A DNA stretch of 64,000 nucleotides from Nocardia caishijiensis NBRC 108228. Its GTDB lineage: Bacteria; Actinomycetota; Actinomycetes; Mycobacteriales; Mycobacteriaceae. Numbering within the stretch: position 1 is the first letter of the stretch; the number at the start of each line of letters is the position of its first letter. The notes beneath the pieces are model-generated. The model made no database searches. It saw only the letters and a list, made by a program, of their open reading frames with translations, and was not told the origin of the DNA. The stretch is from NCBI RefSeq assembly GCF_001612825.1, contig NZ_BDBE01000030.1, forward strand, positions 186,001-250,000. Reading direction: 5' to 3'. The position numbers and the translations under genes are program-made. This document shows positions 8,507-16,509 of the stretch, piece after piece.

Positions 8507-10015
8507 GTGGTGGATCCCGGTGTGGGGATCAGGTCGGGGGTTGTCGGTCGTGGTTTCGCGGTGGCGACGGCACGGGCCGAGGCGGTGTGTTTCCCGGTGC
8601 CGCCCGCGGTGTCGCTCGAGCCACGTCCGAGACCCGCGCACGTGCCGCTTGCCCCCGCGCAGGAGCGCATGTGGCAGGCCGCCGCGCACGGCTGCTCGGC
8701 GGACTGGAATGTGGCGCGCGCCCTACGGATTCGTGGCGCGGGCGTCGACGTAACCGCTCTGCGCGGTGCCTTGGAACTGGTGGTGGAACGCCACGAACCG
8801 CTGCGGACCCGATATCCCGTGACCGAACACGGACCGGTTCAACAGGTGCTCGACGTGTCGGAGGTCGTGCTCGACATCGCGGTGCGCCCCGTCGGCCGCG
8901 ACGCCCTGGATGCCGAGATCGCCGACCTGGCGGCCAGGCCGTTCGACCTGACCCGCGATCCGCCGCTGCGAGCCCGCGTGTTCGTTCTCGGTCCCGATGA
9001 CGTGGTTCTCGCCCTCGTGGTGCACCACATTTCGGTCGACGGACGATCGATGACCCCACTCACCCGCGACCTCGTCACCGCCTACCTGGCCTGTCACACC
9101 GGCACACCACCGCGCTGGGAGCCGTTGCCGGTCACCTACACCGACTACACGCTGTGGAAGCACGCCCAATTGGGTGAGTTCACCGACGAATGGAGCCGCG
9201 CGACACACCAACTGCGGTACTGGGCCAATGCTTTGGCCGGGAGGCCCGCACTGCTCGAATTCCCGGTACGGCAGCGGTCGATGTCGGCGAGCGATCCCGC
9301 CGCGGGCGCGCTGATCCCCGTCGCGTTCGACGCCGCCACCCACGCGGGACTGCTGCGGCTGGCCCAGGATCGGCGGGCGAGTCTGTTCATGGTGCTGCAG
9401 GCGGCGTTCGCGGTGACCGTCGGCGCGTTCGCCCGGTGCGCCGATGTGACGGTGGCGACGGCGGTTTCGGGCCGCGACCACCGGCTGCTCGACGACCTCG
9501 TCGGCAACTTCTCCGACGATGTCCTGATGCGCGTGCGCCTGGACCGAGCGGCCGATGTCGACGAACTCATCGACCAGGTGCGCCGGGTGGCGCTGGCGGC
9601 CTACGCCCACCCCGACACCCCGAACCCGCGGCTGAAGCGGTGTCTGCCGCAGGACGCCGCGCTACCACTGTTCCAGGCGACGCTCGTCCTGCAGAAGTCG
9701 ACCAGAGCGGAACCGACCGGAGCGCAGGCCTTTTCGGTCACCGAGGTACCGACCGGCGTGATCCGAGCCAAGCACGATCTCGAATTCGGCCTCACCGCCC
9801 ACTACGAGAACCACGGCGCTCCGGCCGGTGTCGACGGGGCGTTCCTCTACCCCCTCGCGCGCTTCGATCCCGCGACCGCCGCCCGGTTCGTCGACCGCTT
9901 CCGTGCCGTGGTCGCGCTGCTCGCCGACGGCTATCGCGGCCCGTTGCCGCCGCTGCTGGCGACCACCGGGCGACGAGCACCGTCGCCGCGCCGCGCCCTG
10001 CGGGCACTGGCGTGA
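8507..10015 (+). CDS. Free-standing condensation-domain protein
   Basis: About 502 aa, essentially one condensation domain of the NRPS/acyltransferase (CoA-dependent acyltransferase fold) superfamily without attached A or T domains. Visible: PLAPAQERMW (C1-like) near residue 50, RHEPLRTRY (C2-like), the catalytic HHISVDG at about 173-179, YTDYTLWKH (C4-like) and NFSDDVLMR where NFVNTLVLR is usual (C5-like). Such proteins form an amide or ester bond between carrier- or CoA-bound partners. GTG 8507 is chosen because GGTGGAGGT lies about 10 bp upstream; ATG 8486 would also read through. Its stop abuts the convergent CysK-rhodanese gene, whose operon encodes possible suppliers of an amino-acid-like substrate. 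The product is unknown. Confidence 0.85.
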   Translation: MVDPGVGIRSGVVGRGFAVATARAEAVCFPVPPAVSLEPRPRPAHVPLAPAQERMWQAAAHGCSADWNVARALRIRGAGVDVTALRGALELVVERHEPLRTRYPVTEHGPVQQVLDVSEVVLDIAVRPVGRDALDAEIADLAARPFDLTRDPPLRARVFVLGPDDVVLALVVHHISVDGRSMTPLTRDLVTAYLACHTGTPPRWEPLPVTYTDYTLWKHAQLGEFTDEWSRATHQLRYWANALAGRPALLEFPVRQRSMSASDPAAGALIPVAFDAATHAGLLRLAQDRRASLFMVLQAAFAVTVGAFARCADVTVATAVSGRDHRLLDDLVGNFSDDVLMRVRLDRAADVDELIDQVRRVALAAYAHPDTPNPRLKRCLPQDAALPLFQATLVLQKSTRAEPTGAQAFSVTEVPTGVIRAKHDLEFGLTAHYENHGAPAGVDGAFLYPLARFDPATAARFVDRFRAVVALLADGYRGPLPPLLATTGRRAPSPRRALRALA

Positions 10016-11323
10016 TCAGCCGCGTTCCAGCGGCAGACCGGCATCGCGCCAGGCGACGATCCCGCCCGCCAGGCTGAAGGCGTCGTATCCGGCCTGCCGG
10101 GTCAGGGCCGCGAAACGCGACGACGCCTCACCGACCGGGCACACGAACACGATCGGCCGTGAGCGGGGGAACGGCATGCCCTGGCTCAGCATGTCGTCGA
10201 GCTGGTCGTCGCGCAGATTCAGTGCGCCGGGGATGTGGCCGACCCGGTAGGCCATCGCGCCCCGGGTGTCGACGACCGTGGGGCGACCGGTCCGGTCGAG
10301 TTCGGCCAATTCCTCGGGGGTGAGTACCGGTGCGGAGTCGGCGGCCGGTGCGGGTGGCGTCTCGGGGGCGCCGAACAGGTCGGGTCGGCGTTTGGCGAAG
10401 TAGGACAGGTAGGGCTCGAGCCGGTCACAGACTATCAGCACGGCCACCAGCGGCCGGTCGTCGGGGCGTGGGGTATGGGCGAGGGCGCGCAGGGCGGCGG
10501 CGTAACCCGCGCCGCTGGTCGGCCCCGCCAGCACGCCGTATCCGCGCACCAGCTCGAGCGTGGCGTCGATGGCGGTGGCGGAGTCGACGGTGACGATCTC
10601 GTCGTAGAAGTCCGGCCGGAACAGGCCGACGTCCCACATCTCCCGCTCGGAGCGGATGCCGGGGATGAAATCGAGCCGATCCGACACCACACCGATCGTG
10701 CGCAGCGCCGGGTGGGTGTCGAGCAGGGCGGTCGCCGTGCCACGGGTGGATCCGGTGGTGCCGAGTCCACCGACGAGGTAGTCGAGGTGCTCGATACCGG
10801 CTCGAGCCAGATCGGCGGCGATCTCGGTGCCCGTCCCGTCGCGGTGCGCCTCGACATTGCGTTCGTTGGTGTATTGGGACGGGTGGTACCAGCGCTGCGG
10901 TGCCTGCCCGGTGGTGTGCTCGATGACCGCCGAGACATCGTCGGCCGCATGGGGATCCGGGCATTCGGACAGTCCTGGCAGTTCCACGATGTCGGTGCCG
11001 AGCAGTTGCAGCAACTGACGTACTTCGGTGACCCGGATGCGGTTGGTGACCGCGCGCAGCGGAATCCCGTGCAGCGCACCGAGTACCCGCAACGCCTTGG
11101 CGGTATTGCCGCTCGACGCCTCGATGAACGACTGCCCGTCGGCGGCGACCGCGGCCACGTCGTCGCGGATCATCGCCCACGCGATACGGTCCTTCACCGA
11201 GCCGAACGGGTTGTGCGACTCGAGCTTCGCGTACAGCTCGACACCGGCGAGCCCGTGCACCCGTGGGTCGAGGCGGAGCAGGGGAGTGTTGCCGATCAGT
11301 TCGGTGATGTGGGAGTAGATCAT
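10016..11323 (-). CDS. CysK-like PLP synthase fused to a rhodanese domain
   Basis: 435-aa fusion. Residues about 1-320 are a fold-type II PLP beta-replacement enzyme related to cysteine synthase: IGNTPLLRL, the PLP lysine in GSVKDRI (Lys about 44), SSGNTAKAL and the phosphate loop GGLGTTGSTRG. Residues about 340-435 are a rhodanese domain with the active-site loop CPVGEAS (Cys about 395). Relatives such as SbnA and Y4xP-type proteins make non-standard amino acids by replacing a beta leaving group; the rhodanese adds a possible persulfide donor. Third gene of an operon, starting by ATGA overlap with the Y4yA-like gene. The chemistry could be cysteine, sulfide or diaminopropionate related; the sequence alone does not decide. 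Confidence 0.85.
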   Translation of the reverse strand: MIYSHITELIGNTPLLRLDPRVHGLAGVELYAKLESHNPFGSVKDRIAWAMIRDDVAAVAADGQSFIEASSGNTAKALRVLGALHGIPLRAVTNRIRVTEVRQLLQLLGTDIVELPGLSECPDPHAADDVSAVIEHTTGQAPQRWYHPSQYTNERNVEAHRDGTGTEIAADLARAGIEHLDYLVGGLGTTGSTRGTATALLDTHPALRTIGVVSDRLDFIPGIRSEREMWDVGLFRPDFYDEIVTVDSATAIDATLELVRGYGVLAGPTSGAGYAAALRALAHTPRPDDRPLVAVLIVCDRLEPYLSYFAKRRPDLFGAPETPPAPAADSAPVLTPEELAELDRTGRPTVVDTRGAMAYRVGHIPGALNLRDDQLDDMLSQGMPFPRSRPIVFVCPVGEASSRFAALTRQAGYDAFSLAGGIVAWRDAGLPLERG

Positions 11324-12711
11324 CGCCACTCCTCGTCGCCGCACAGCAGGAATCCGCTGTCACTCTGGTGGACAACCACTTTGGGTGTGGTGGGATGCAT
11401 GGCCGCGTTGGCGGCCGACAGATCCATGTGGTAGGCCCCGGTGTTGGGGAACACCACCGGGTCGCCGGGCGCTGGCATCCTCGCCACCCGCACCTGCCGT
11501 TGGGTCACCAGGTCGCGTTCCAGACAGAGACGACCGGCGAAGAACACTCCGGTAGGCGCGGATTCGCCCGGTTCGGACAGGACGAGGGGATCGATGAGCA
11601 CCTCCTGGTCGGCCGCGGTGACGGTGTCACGACTCAGATCCAGGTGTACCAGGGTGGCCCCGTTGCCCGCCCGCTTCACGAATTCGACCTGGGACACGGT
11701 GATCCCGGCGCGGTCGGCCACCGCCTTACCGGGTTCCAGCCACAGGTCGAGGAGATTGTCCGCCAGCACCGCACCCACCGCGCGCCCGCCGTGTCCTGGC
11801 AGCGGCGCCGCGAGGAGCTCGGCGAGAATGTCGGCGGCCGATTCGGTGTTGGCGTACTTGTGGAAGACCGGTGTCCCGGTGGTCACGCCGCCCGCGACGT
11901 GATAGCCGAACGTGCCCGTGCCCCAGTGCAGAGCCGGTCCCTGTCCGAGCAGCCCGGCCCGCAGCGCCTCGTCGTAGGCGTCGTAGGCGGCCGCGTCGGC
12001 CGAGAAGACCTGGCGCAGTCCACCACCGATGTCGAGCACCGACGGTGTGAACCCGCGCGCGTACGCTCGCTCGATCACCGTCAGACACTCGCCGACGGCC
12101 CGTACCCGCTCCTGGGTCGACGCGGTGTCGAGGTGGAAGGCCACCCCGAGCAGCGTCAGCCGGTCCGGATGTCGGGCGAGCAGATCGAACGCCTCTCCCA
12201 CCGCGGCGAGGTCGATGCCGAACCGGCTGGGCGCGCTCCCGGGAAACCCGGAAAGACGCAGCAGGACGGGCACTGCGGTGTCGGCGAGGTCGGCGATACG
12301 CGCGAGCTCCCACAGATTGTCGACGTTGATCGTCACCTGCGCCGCGATGGCCGCTCGCACGAGCGGCAGCCCCTTGGGTCCGGTGATCTCGATCCGATCG
12401 GGGGTGAACCCCGCGTCCAGCGCCGACCGCAACTCCGCCGCCGAGGCGACATCGACACCGATCCCGGCCCGGGCGGCGGTACGCACGAACGCCGAGGACC
12501 GGTTCACCTTGTGCGCGTAGCAGATTCGCGAGCCACATCGGGCCCGGTCGAGCACCTCGGTCAGCGCGGTGAGATTGTCGGTGAACACCTGGGGGAACAC
12601 CAGATGCAGCGGTGACCCGAACCGTTCCAGCGCCGCACACACCGCCGCCCGATCCGCGAGGAAGGCCGCCACGACCGGGTGCAGGGCGGCGGGAACGGCA
12701 GGCGGGCTCAT
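11320..12711 (-). CDS. Y4yA-like fold-type III PLP enzyme (decarboxylase/racemase fold)
   Basis: 463-aa enzyme of the alanine-racemase/diaminopimelate-decarboxylase fold. The PLP lysine is in CYAHKVN (Lys about 68), followed by GIGVDVASAAEL, a glycine loop VLDIGGGL and the C-terminal PNTGAYHMDLS segment. The usual HVGS motif is replaced by HLDT (in VAFHLDTAST), and I do not see the canonical CESGD, so it may not act on diaminopimelate. I recall the Y4yA family, named after a rhizobial plasmid gene next to a CysK homologue, as the nearest type. ATG 12711 overlaps the stop of the HMA-tailed gene by ATGA, and its own stop overlaps the CysK-rhodanese start the same way. Probably decarboxylates or racemises the amino acid made by the neighbour. 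Confidence 0.8.
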   Translation of the reverse strand: MSPPAVPAALHPVVAAFLADRAAVCAALERFGSPLHLVFPQVFTDNLTALTEVLDRARCGSRICYAHKVNRSSAFVRTAARAGIGVDVASAAELRSALDAGFTPDRIEITGPKGLPLVRAAIAAQVTINVDNLWELARIADLADTAVPVLLRLSGFPGSAPSRFGIDLAAVGEAFDLLARHPDRLTLLGVAFHLDTASTQERVRAVGECLTVIERAYARGFTPSVLDIGGGLRQVFSADAAAYDAYDEALRAGLLGQGPALHWGTGTFGYHVAGGVTTGTPVFHKYANTESAADILAELLAAPLPGHGGRAVGAVLADNLLDLWLEPGKAVADRAGITVSQVEFVKRAGNGATLVHLDLSRDTVTAADQEVLIDPLVLSEPGESAPTGVFFAGRLCLERDLVTQRQVRVARMPAPGDPVVFPNTGAYHMDLSAANAAMHPTTPKVVVHQSDSGFLLCGDEEWR

Positions 12712-13937
12712 TCCACCGGCGTGCCGGACGCGGGCACGCCGTCGGTCGGGTTGTACCCGCCGTCACGCAGCGCCTCGAACACGCGTAAGCGATGACGCGG
12801 GCTGCGGATCCGCGCGACCACGCGTTTGGTGGCCAGGTCGATGTCCACGACGGGGACGTCCATCGATTCCAGCAGGGCGCCGATGGTGCGCACGCAGTGT
12901 CGGCAACTCATGTCCGGTACGGAGAACACACTGTCGTCGGCGAGGGGTTCACCGTCGAGCACTACCTCGGTGGTGTCCGTGACGACCTGCACGGTCCCGG
13001 CGAGCGCGACGAATGTCTCCACGAACCGATCGGCGACCATCGCCAGCACCGACGACCCGTCGGCGCCCGGTGGCGCGGCGAGGCATGTCGACCCGGTCCC
13101 GGGTGGGAGCAGCGCGTATTGACGGGAGATCAGATCGAGGTCGTCGTGGTACTTGGCCAGCGCCTGCTCGACATCGAGGCCCTCCTCGGTGGTCGCCTTG
13201 CGCATCACCGCGTGCGCGTCGGCGATGGTCGTCTCCTTCATGGCCCGGAGCACCGAGATCGACTCGGGCGTGTACCGCACGGTGCCGTCGGGTGCGGTCG
13301 TGAAGCGGACCGGGATCATGCCGCGGCGATAGGTCGAGGCCTGCAACTCCCAGAACCAGCGTGTGGCCACGGCCGCGAATATTCCCGAATCACGCATCCC
13401 GCAGGCGAATTCGGTGAGGCCACGATACGGAGTGTCGGCGGCGACGAGACCGTGCTGAACCAGGGCGCGCCCGGTGGCTTCGATGCCGACCCGGAAGATC
13501 TCGTGCGGTTCGTGATCGGTGGTCGTGGCTTCGAGTACCGCCCGCTCGTGCGTGCCGAGGTGGGCGGTCCGTTCCGGCAGGCCCGATCGCGCCAGCGAAT
13601 CCCACAGCGCCAGTACGGTTTCCCTGGCGACGACGGCCAGGTCCGGTCCGGCGCCGCCCTCGCGGTAATAGGCGGTGTTGGGGATGCCCGCACTGTCGGT
13701 CCAGGTGATGCGGTGCGTCGCGCTGGTCACCTGCTCCGGCGGACACGGCCGCATGAAGCGCTCGAGATACATCCGCTGCGACTGGGTCAGGGTCGCGCCC
13801 GGCTCGGGCCGCAACGCCCGCGCGCGGACGGTGATCCGGACCGGCGCGGTCTCGACGTCGGCGAAAATACCGGGCGCGGCGAGCCGGGCGAGGACCTGCG
13901 AAGCGACACGGCGGTCGTACTGCTGCGCGGGGTGCAC
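12708..13937 (-). CDS. Unrecognised protein with C-terminal heavy-metal-associated (HMA) domain
   Basis: About 409 aa. I do not recognise the first 320 residues. They are rich in conserved-looking polar and aromatic stretches (RITWTDSAGIPNTAYYREGG, GMRDSGIFAAVATRWFWEL) and mostly helical, with no catalytic signature I can name. Residues about 337-398 are a clear HMA ferredoxin-like domain: SVPDMSCRHCVRTIG, with the metal-binding MxCxxC cysteines at about 345 and 348, ending RVFEALRDGGYNP. HMA domains bind Cu(I), Zn or similar ions. First gene of the HMA/Y4yA/CysK-rhodanese operon. The start is uncertain (GTG 13937 or TTG 13961; neither has a good ribosome site). A metal-dependent enzyme or a metal-delivery subunit for the two PLP enzymes is possible. 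Confidence 0.7.
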   Translation of the reverse strand: MHPAQQYDRRVASQVLARLAAPGIFADVETAPVRITVRARALRPEPGATLTQSQRMYLERFMRPCPPEQVTSATHRITWTDSAGIPNTAYYREGGAGPDLAVVARETVLALWDSLARSGLPERTAHLGTHERAVLEATTTDHEPHEIFRVGIEATGRALVQHGLVAADTPYRGLTEFACGMRDSGIFAAVATRWFWELQASTYRRGMIPVRFTTAPDGTVRYTPESISVLRAMKETTIADAHAVMRKATTEEGLDVEQALAKYHDDLDLISRQYALLPPGTGSTCLAAPPGADGSSVLAMVADRFVETFVALAGTVQVVTDTTEVVLDGEPLADDSVFSVPDMSCRHCVRTIGALLESMDVPVVDIDLATKRVVARIRSPRHRLRVFEALRDGGYNPTDGVPASGTPVE

Positions 13938-13986
13938 CTCGTCAACGATACGCGCGGACAACGCTTTTCGGCCGCGAGCGCGAGGG

Positions 13987-14421
13987 TCAGTAACCGCCCT
14001 GCAGATAGTCGACGAGCTGCTCGCGTTCGGTGGCCAGCTCGGTGATCTCGCTCTTGACCACGTCACCGATGCTCACGATGCCGATCAACCGGTCCTCGCT
14101 CACCACCGGCATGTGCCGGATTCGGTGCTCGGTCATCACGTCACGCAGCGAGGACACGTCGTCGTCGGGACGGCAGGTGCGTACCCGAGCGGTCATGATC
14201 TCGGCCACCGGCCGATCGAGCAGTTCGGCGTCGTGCACGGCGAGGCAGCGGACCACGTCGCGTTCGGACACGATGCCCTCGATCGTCACACCGTCGGGGG
14301 AGACGACCACCGCACCGATATTGCGTTCGGCGAGTACCGTCACCAGCGCGCGCACGGTGGTCTCCGGCGGCACCGTGGCCACCGCCGTGCCCTTGTTTCG
14401 CAGGATCTCCGCAATCCGCAT
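13987..14421 (-). CDS. Tandem CBS-domain protein
   Basis: 144-aa protein made of two CBS domains forming one Bateman module: residues about 8-65 (VRALVTVLAERNIGAVVV, IVSERDVVR) and about 75-135 (LRDVMTEHRIRHMPVV, IGIVSIGDVVK). Such modules bind adenine nucleotides or SAM and act as small energy-state sensors. ATG 14421 is preceded by AGGTGG; the frame is open further upstream but lacks a ribosome site. It ends 50 bp before the HMA-tailed gene in the same direction, so cotranscription is possible, though this small protein type is common elsewhere on actinobacterial chromosomes. Confidence 0.88.
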   Translation of the reverse strand: MRIAEILRNKGTAVATVPPETTVRALVTVLAERNIGAVVVSPDGVTIEGIVSERDVVRCLAVHDAELLDRPVAEIMTARVRTCRPDDDVSSLRDVMTEHRIRHMPVVSEDRLIGIVSIGDVVKSEITELATEREQLVDYLQGGY

Positions 14422-14510
14422 TCGCCGCCACCTGTGCTCGCGCCGACCGTCCGCCTCCAAGCATGACCCCGGTCTGCGGCTGTGACCAGCACGAAGACGT
14501 CACGACCGCG

Positions 14511-14744
14511 CTATTCGTCGTCCAGGCCCGCGGACAGGTAGGCCGCCGCGGCCAGCCATTGGCGACACTGTGGGCCGTGGATGTCGTGTTGGCGCAGCAT
14601 CTCGCGAGCCTGTCGGTAGGTGAGCCCGTTGGGCTCATCGCTACACGAGGAACCGCTCGCCATCTCGGTCCCGATCGTGCGGGGCAGCGCGAGTTCGGCG
14701 GTGCCGGCCGAAACTCGGCGGGGTGGTCGATACGGAATGCTCAT
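14511..14744 (-). CDS. Small hypothetical protein (77 aa)
   Basis: 77 aa, unrecognised. N-terminal half basic and disordered-looking (MSIPYRPPRRVSAG); C-terminal half helical with LTYRQAREMLRQHDIHGPQC and an acidic end LDDE. GAGGGG lies 6-7 bp upstream of ATG 14744, and the codon third positions are strongly GC, which supports real coding. It reads away from the DUF397/XRE unit, with a copy of the GATGCAAG motif about 100 bp upstream, so it may be in the same regulon. Confidence 0.6.
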   Translation of the reverse strand: MSIPYRPPRRVSAGTAELALPRTIGTEMASGSSCSDEPNGLTYRQAREMLRQHDIHGPQCRQWLAAAAYLSAGLDDE

Positions 14745-15096
14745 CGCAGGCCCCTCGCATCCGGTGGGCCCGGGCCTGCCCCGGCTCGTGTCGAGCGGGC
14801 CCCGGGGGTTGATCTTGCCCCGAGTCTATGGGTGCGGTGATTGCAGATGCAAGCACATCGGAGCTCTCATTCGGGGCGTTTCGGCGGCCGATGGCTCTGC
14901 GGCCCTTGCGAATTCAGGGGACTGGACGTCACTTTGCGAACGCCACCCGCCCGCGGAGCCCGAACAGATACCGACCGGTGCGCAACCATCGGGCGCGTGT
15001 TAATGTCCGCATCGCGCAAAGCGGATGCAAGAACGTTTGTGCGTGCATCTGCAACTTTCACTCCGATGGACATCACACGAGAACAGGGAGTAATGC
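14745..15096. other. 352-bp divergent intergenic region with repeated GATGCAAG motif
   Basis: No convincing gene. It separates the 77-aa gene (minus) from DUF397 (plus) and holds three copies of a shared motif: GATGCAAGCAC at 14846, GATGCAAGAAC at 15024, and GATGCACGCAC in reverse at about 15039-15049. The last two face each other as an inverted repeat 50-70 bp before the DUF397 start. CATCGGAG (14856-14863) and its complement CTCCGATG (15061-15068) also recur. This is most likely the operator region of the XRE regulator. Confidence 0.6.
15024..15054. promoter_or_regulatory. Inverted GATGCA motif pair in front of DUF397/XRE
   Basis: GATGCAAG at 15024-15031 faces TGCATC at 15044-15049, giving an inverted repeat with a 14-bp centre that ends 43 bp before the DUF397 start codon. 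The right arm extends to TGCATCTGCAA, the exact complement of TTGCAGATGCA at 14841-14851. Position and symmetry suggest binding by the XRE-family protein encoded just downstream; binding itself is inferred. Confidence 0.5.
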
Positions 15097-15330
15097 ATGT
15101 CCGCAATGCACCATGATCAGCGCGAACGACCCGCCGACCAGGCCTGGCGCAAGAGCACTTACAGCAACGCCAGCGGCAATTGCGTAGAGGTTGCCGCCGT
15201 GTCCGACGGATCGGTAGCTGTACGCAACTCGCGCGACCCGCGCGGTGCGGTCATCTACTACACCCGGCCCGAGATCGACGCATTCATCCGCGGCGCCAAG
15301 GCCGGAGAGTTCGACGACTTGACCTGCTGA
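15097..15330 (+). CDS. DUF397 domain protein
   Basis: 77-aa small acidic protein with the DUF397 signature: WRKSTYSNASGNCVEVA at about residues 17-33, then VAVRNSRDPRG and a closing FIRGAKAGEFDDL. DUF397 proteins are encoded beside DUF5753-type XRE regulators throughout actinobacteria and are thought to act as their partner or antagonist, in some cases in toxin-antitoxin-like fashion. Here it precedes the regulator by 18 bp in one operon. AGGGAG lies upstream of the ATG. Confidence 0.92.
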   Translation: MSAMHHDQRERPADQAWRKSTYSNASGNCVEVAAVSDGSVAVRNSRDPRGAVIYYTRPEIDAFIRGAKAGEFDDLTC

Positions 15331-15348
15331 TCGGTAAGATCGCCAGTC

Positions 15349-16233
15349 ATGACGGCTGAACCCCACGAGATCGGTCGTGTACAACCGATCGTCGACCGTG
15401 GTCCCACCGTGCTGCGCATCGCGCTCGGTGGGCAACTGCGTAGGTTGCGGGAGAGCAAGAACATCACCCGCGAGGCCGCGGGGGAGGCGATCCGCGGCTC
15501 ACACGCCAAGATCAGCCGACTCGAACTGGGCCGCACCGGTTTCAAGGAACGCGATATCCGCGACCTGCTCACCCTCTACGGCGTCGTCGACCCCGTGGAC
15601 CGTGAGGCCTTCTTCGATCTCGCGCGGCAGGCCAACGAACCCGGCTGGTGGCATCGCTACAGCGACCTGCTGCCGTCGTGGTTCAGCACCTATCTCGGGC
15701 TCGAACAGGCCGCGAGCCAGATCCGTACCTACGAAACCCAATTGGTGCCCGGTCTGCTGCAGACCCCGGAGTACACCCGGGCCATCGTCACGGTCGGTCT
15801 CGACGATGCCGAGACCGAGCGGCGGGTGCAGGTTCGTCAGCTACGACAGGACGTCCTGCGTCGGGTCGACCCGCCGGTGGTGTGGGCGGTGATCGATGAG
15901 GCCGTGCTCCATCGGCCGGTGGGTGGACGCGAGGTGCACCGCAATCAGCTGCGTCATCTGATCGAACTGTCGACGCTGCCGAATGTCACCGTGCAGGTGC
16001 TGCCGTATTCGGCGGGCGGGCACGCGGCGGCGGGCAGTTCGTTCAGCATCTTGCGTTTCGCCGAGCCGGAACTGCCCGACATCGTCTACCTGGAGCAACT
16101 CACCAGCGCCCTCTATCTGGAGCGCAGGCAGGATCTCGCGCTGTACCTGTCGGTGATGGATCAGCTCAGCGTGCAGGCCGCGCATCCGGATCGCTCGCGC
16201 GAAATCCTGCGGGACTACGCCGAGCGGGCCTGA
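15349..16233 (+). CDS. XRE-family regulator with DUF5753 domain
   Basis: 294-aa DNA-binding protein. Residues about 22-80 form the lambda-repressor-like HTH (LRIALGGQLRRLRESKNITR, then AAGEAIRGSHAKISRLELGR). The C-terminal 190 residues are the DUF5753-type domain with the hallmark ETQLVPGLLQTPEYTRAI and, later, LPYSAGGHAAAGSSFSIL. Such regulators control development and secondary metabolism in streptomycetes, working with a DUF397 partner such as the gene 18 bp upstream. A 12-bp perfect hairpin follows the stop. The GATGCAAG motifs around this locus are plausible binding sites. Confidence 0.92.
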   Translation: MTAEPHEIGRVQPIVDRGPTVLRIALGGQLRRLRESKNITREAAGEAIRGSHAKISRLELGRTGFKERDIRDLLTLYGVVDPVDREAFFDLARQANEPGWWHRYSDLLPSWFSTYLGLEQAASQIRTYETQLVPGLLQTPEYTRAIVTVGLDDAETERRVQVRQLRQDVLRRVDPPVVWAVIDEAVLHRPVGGREVHRNQLRHLIELSTLPNVTVQVLPYSAGGHAAAGSSFSILRFAEPELPDIVYLEQLTSALYLERRQDLALYLSVMDQLSVQAAHPDRSREILRDYAERA

Positions 16234-16236
16234 ATT

Positions 16237-16264
16237 CCGCCGCCGCTCACCGGAGCGGCGGCGG
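16237..16264. terminator. Hairpin between convergent XRE gene and 79-aa gene
   Basis: Perfect 12-bp stem CCGCCGCCGCTC / GAGCGGCGGCGG with a 4-nt loop (ACCG), starting 4 bp after the XRE stop and ending 6 bp before the convergent stop at 16270. It can act in both directions. Confidence 0.75.
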
Positions 16265-16269
16265 TCGCG

Positions 16270-16509
16270 TCAGTAGCGGATGCACCCGGAGGCGATACGC
16301 CAGAACGTGTCCGGGGCGAGTACCTGCAGGTCCCAGTCGTCGGCCAGTTCGTGGGCCGTGGTGACGATGCGGTCGATATCGAAGTCGTTGCGGGTCGCTG
16401 CGCCGGTCGATTCTACGGCGTCGATGACGAAAGCGACCGCGGTTTCCCGCGAGGGGTGGGTGATCGCTGCGCGATCTGCGAGGCCGAAACGGCCGGTGGT
16501 GTGGTTCAT
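16270..16509 (-). CDS. Small hypothetical protein (79 aa)
   Basis: 79 aa, unrecognised. Sequence includes DRAAITHPSRETAVAFVIDA and a C-terminal AHELADDWDLQVLAPDTFWR, predicted as mixed alpha/beta without membrane or signal segments. ATG 16509 is preceded by AGGGGCG. An exact 16-nt copy of the DUF397-locus motif (CAGATGCAAGCACATC) lies about 130 bp upstream at 16637, so it may belong to the regulon of the neighbouring XRE protein. Confidence 0.6.
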   Translation of the reverse strand: MNHTTGRFGLADRAAITHPSRETAVAFVIDAVESTGAATRNDFDIDRIVTTAHELADDWDLQVLAPDTFWRIASGCIRY

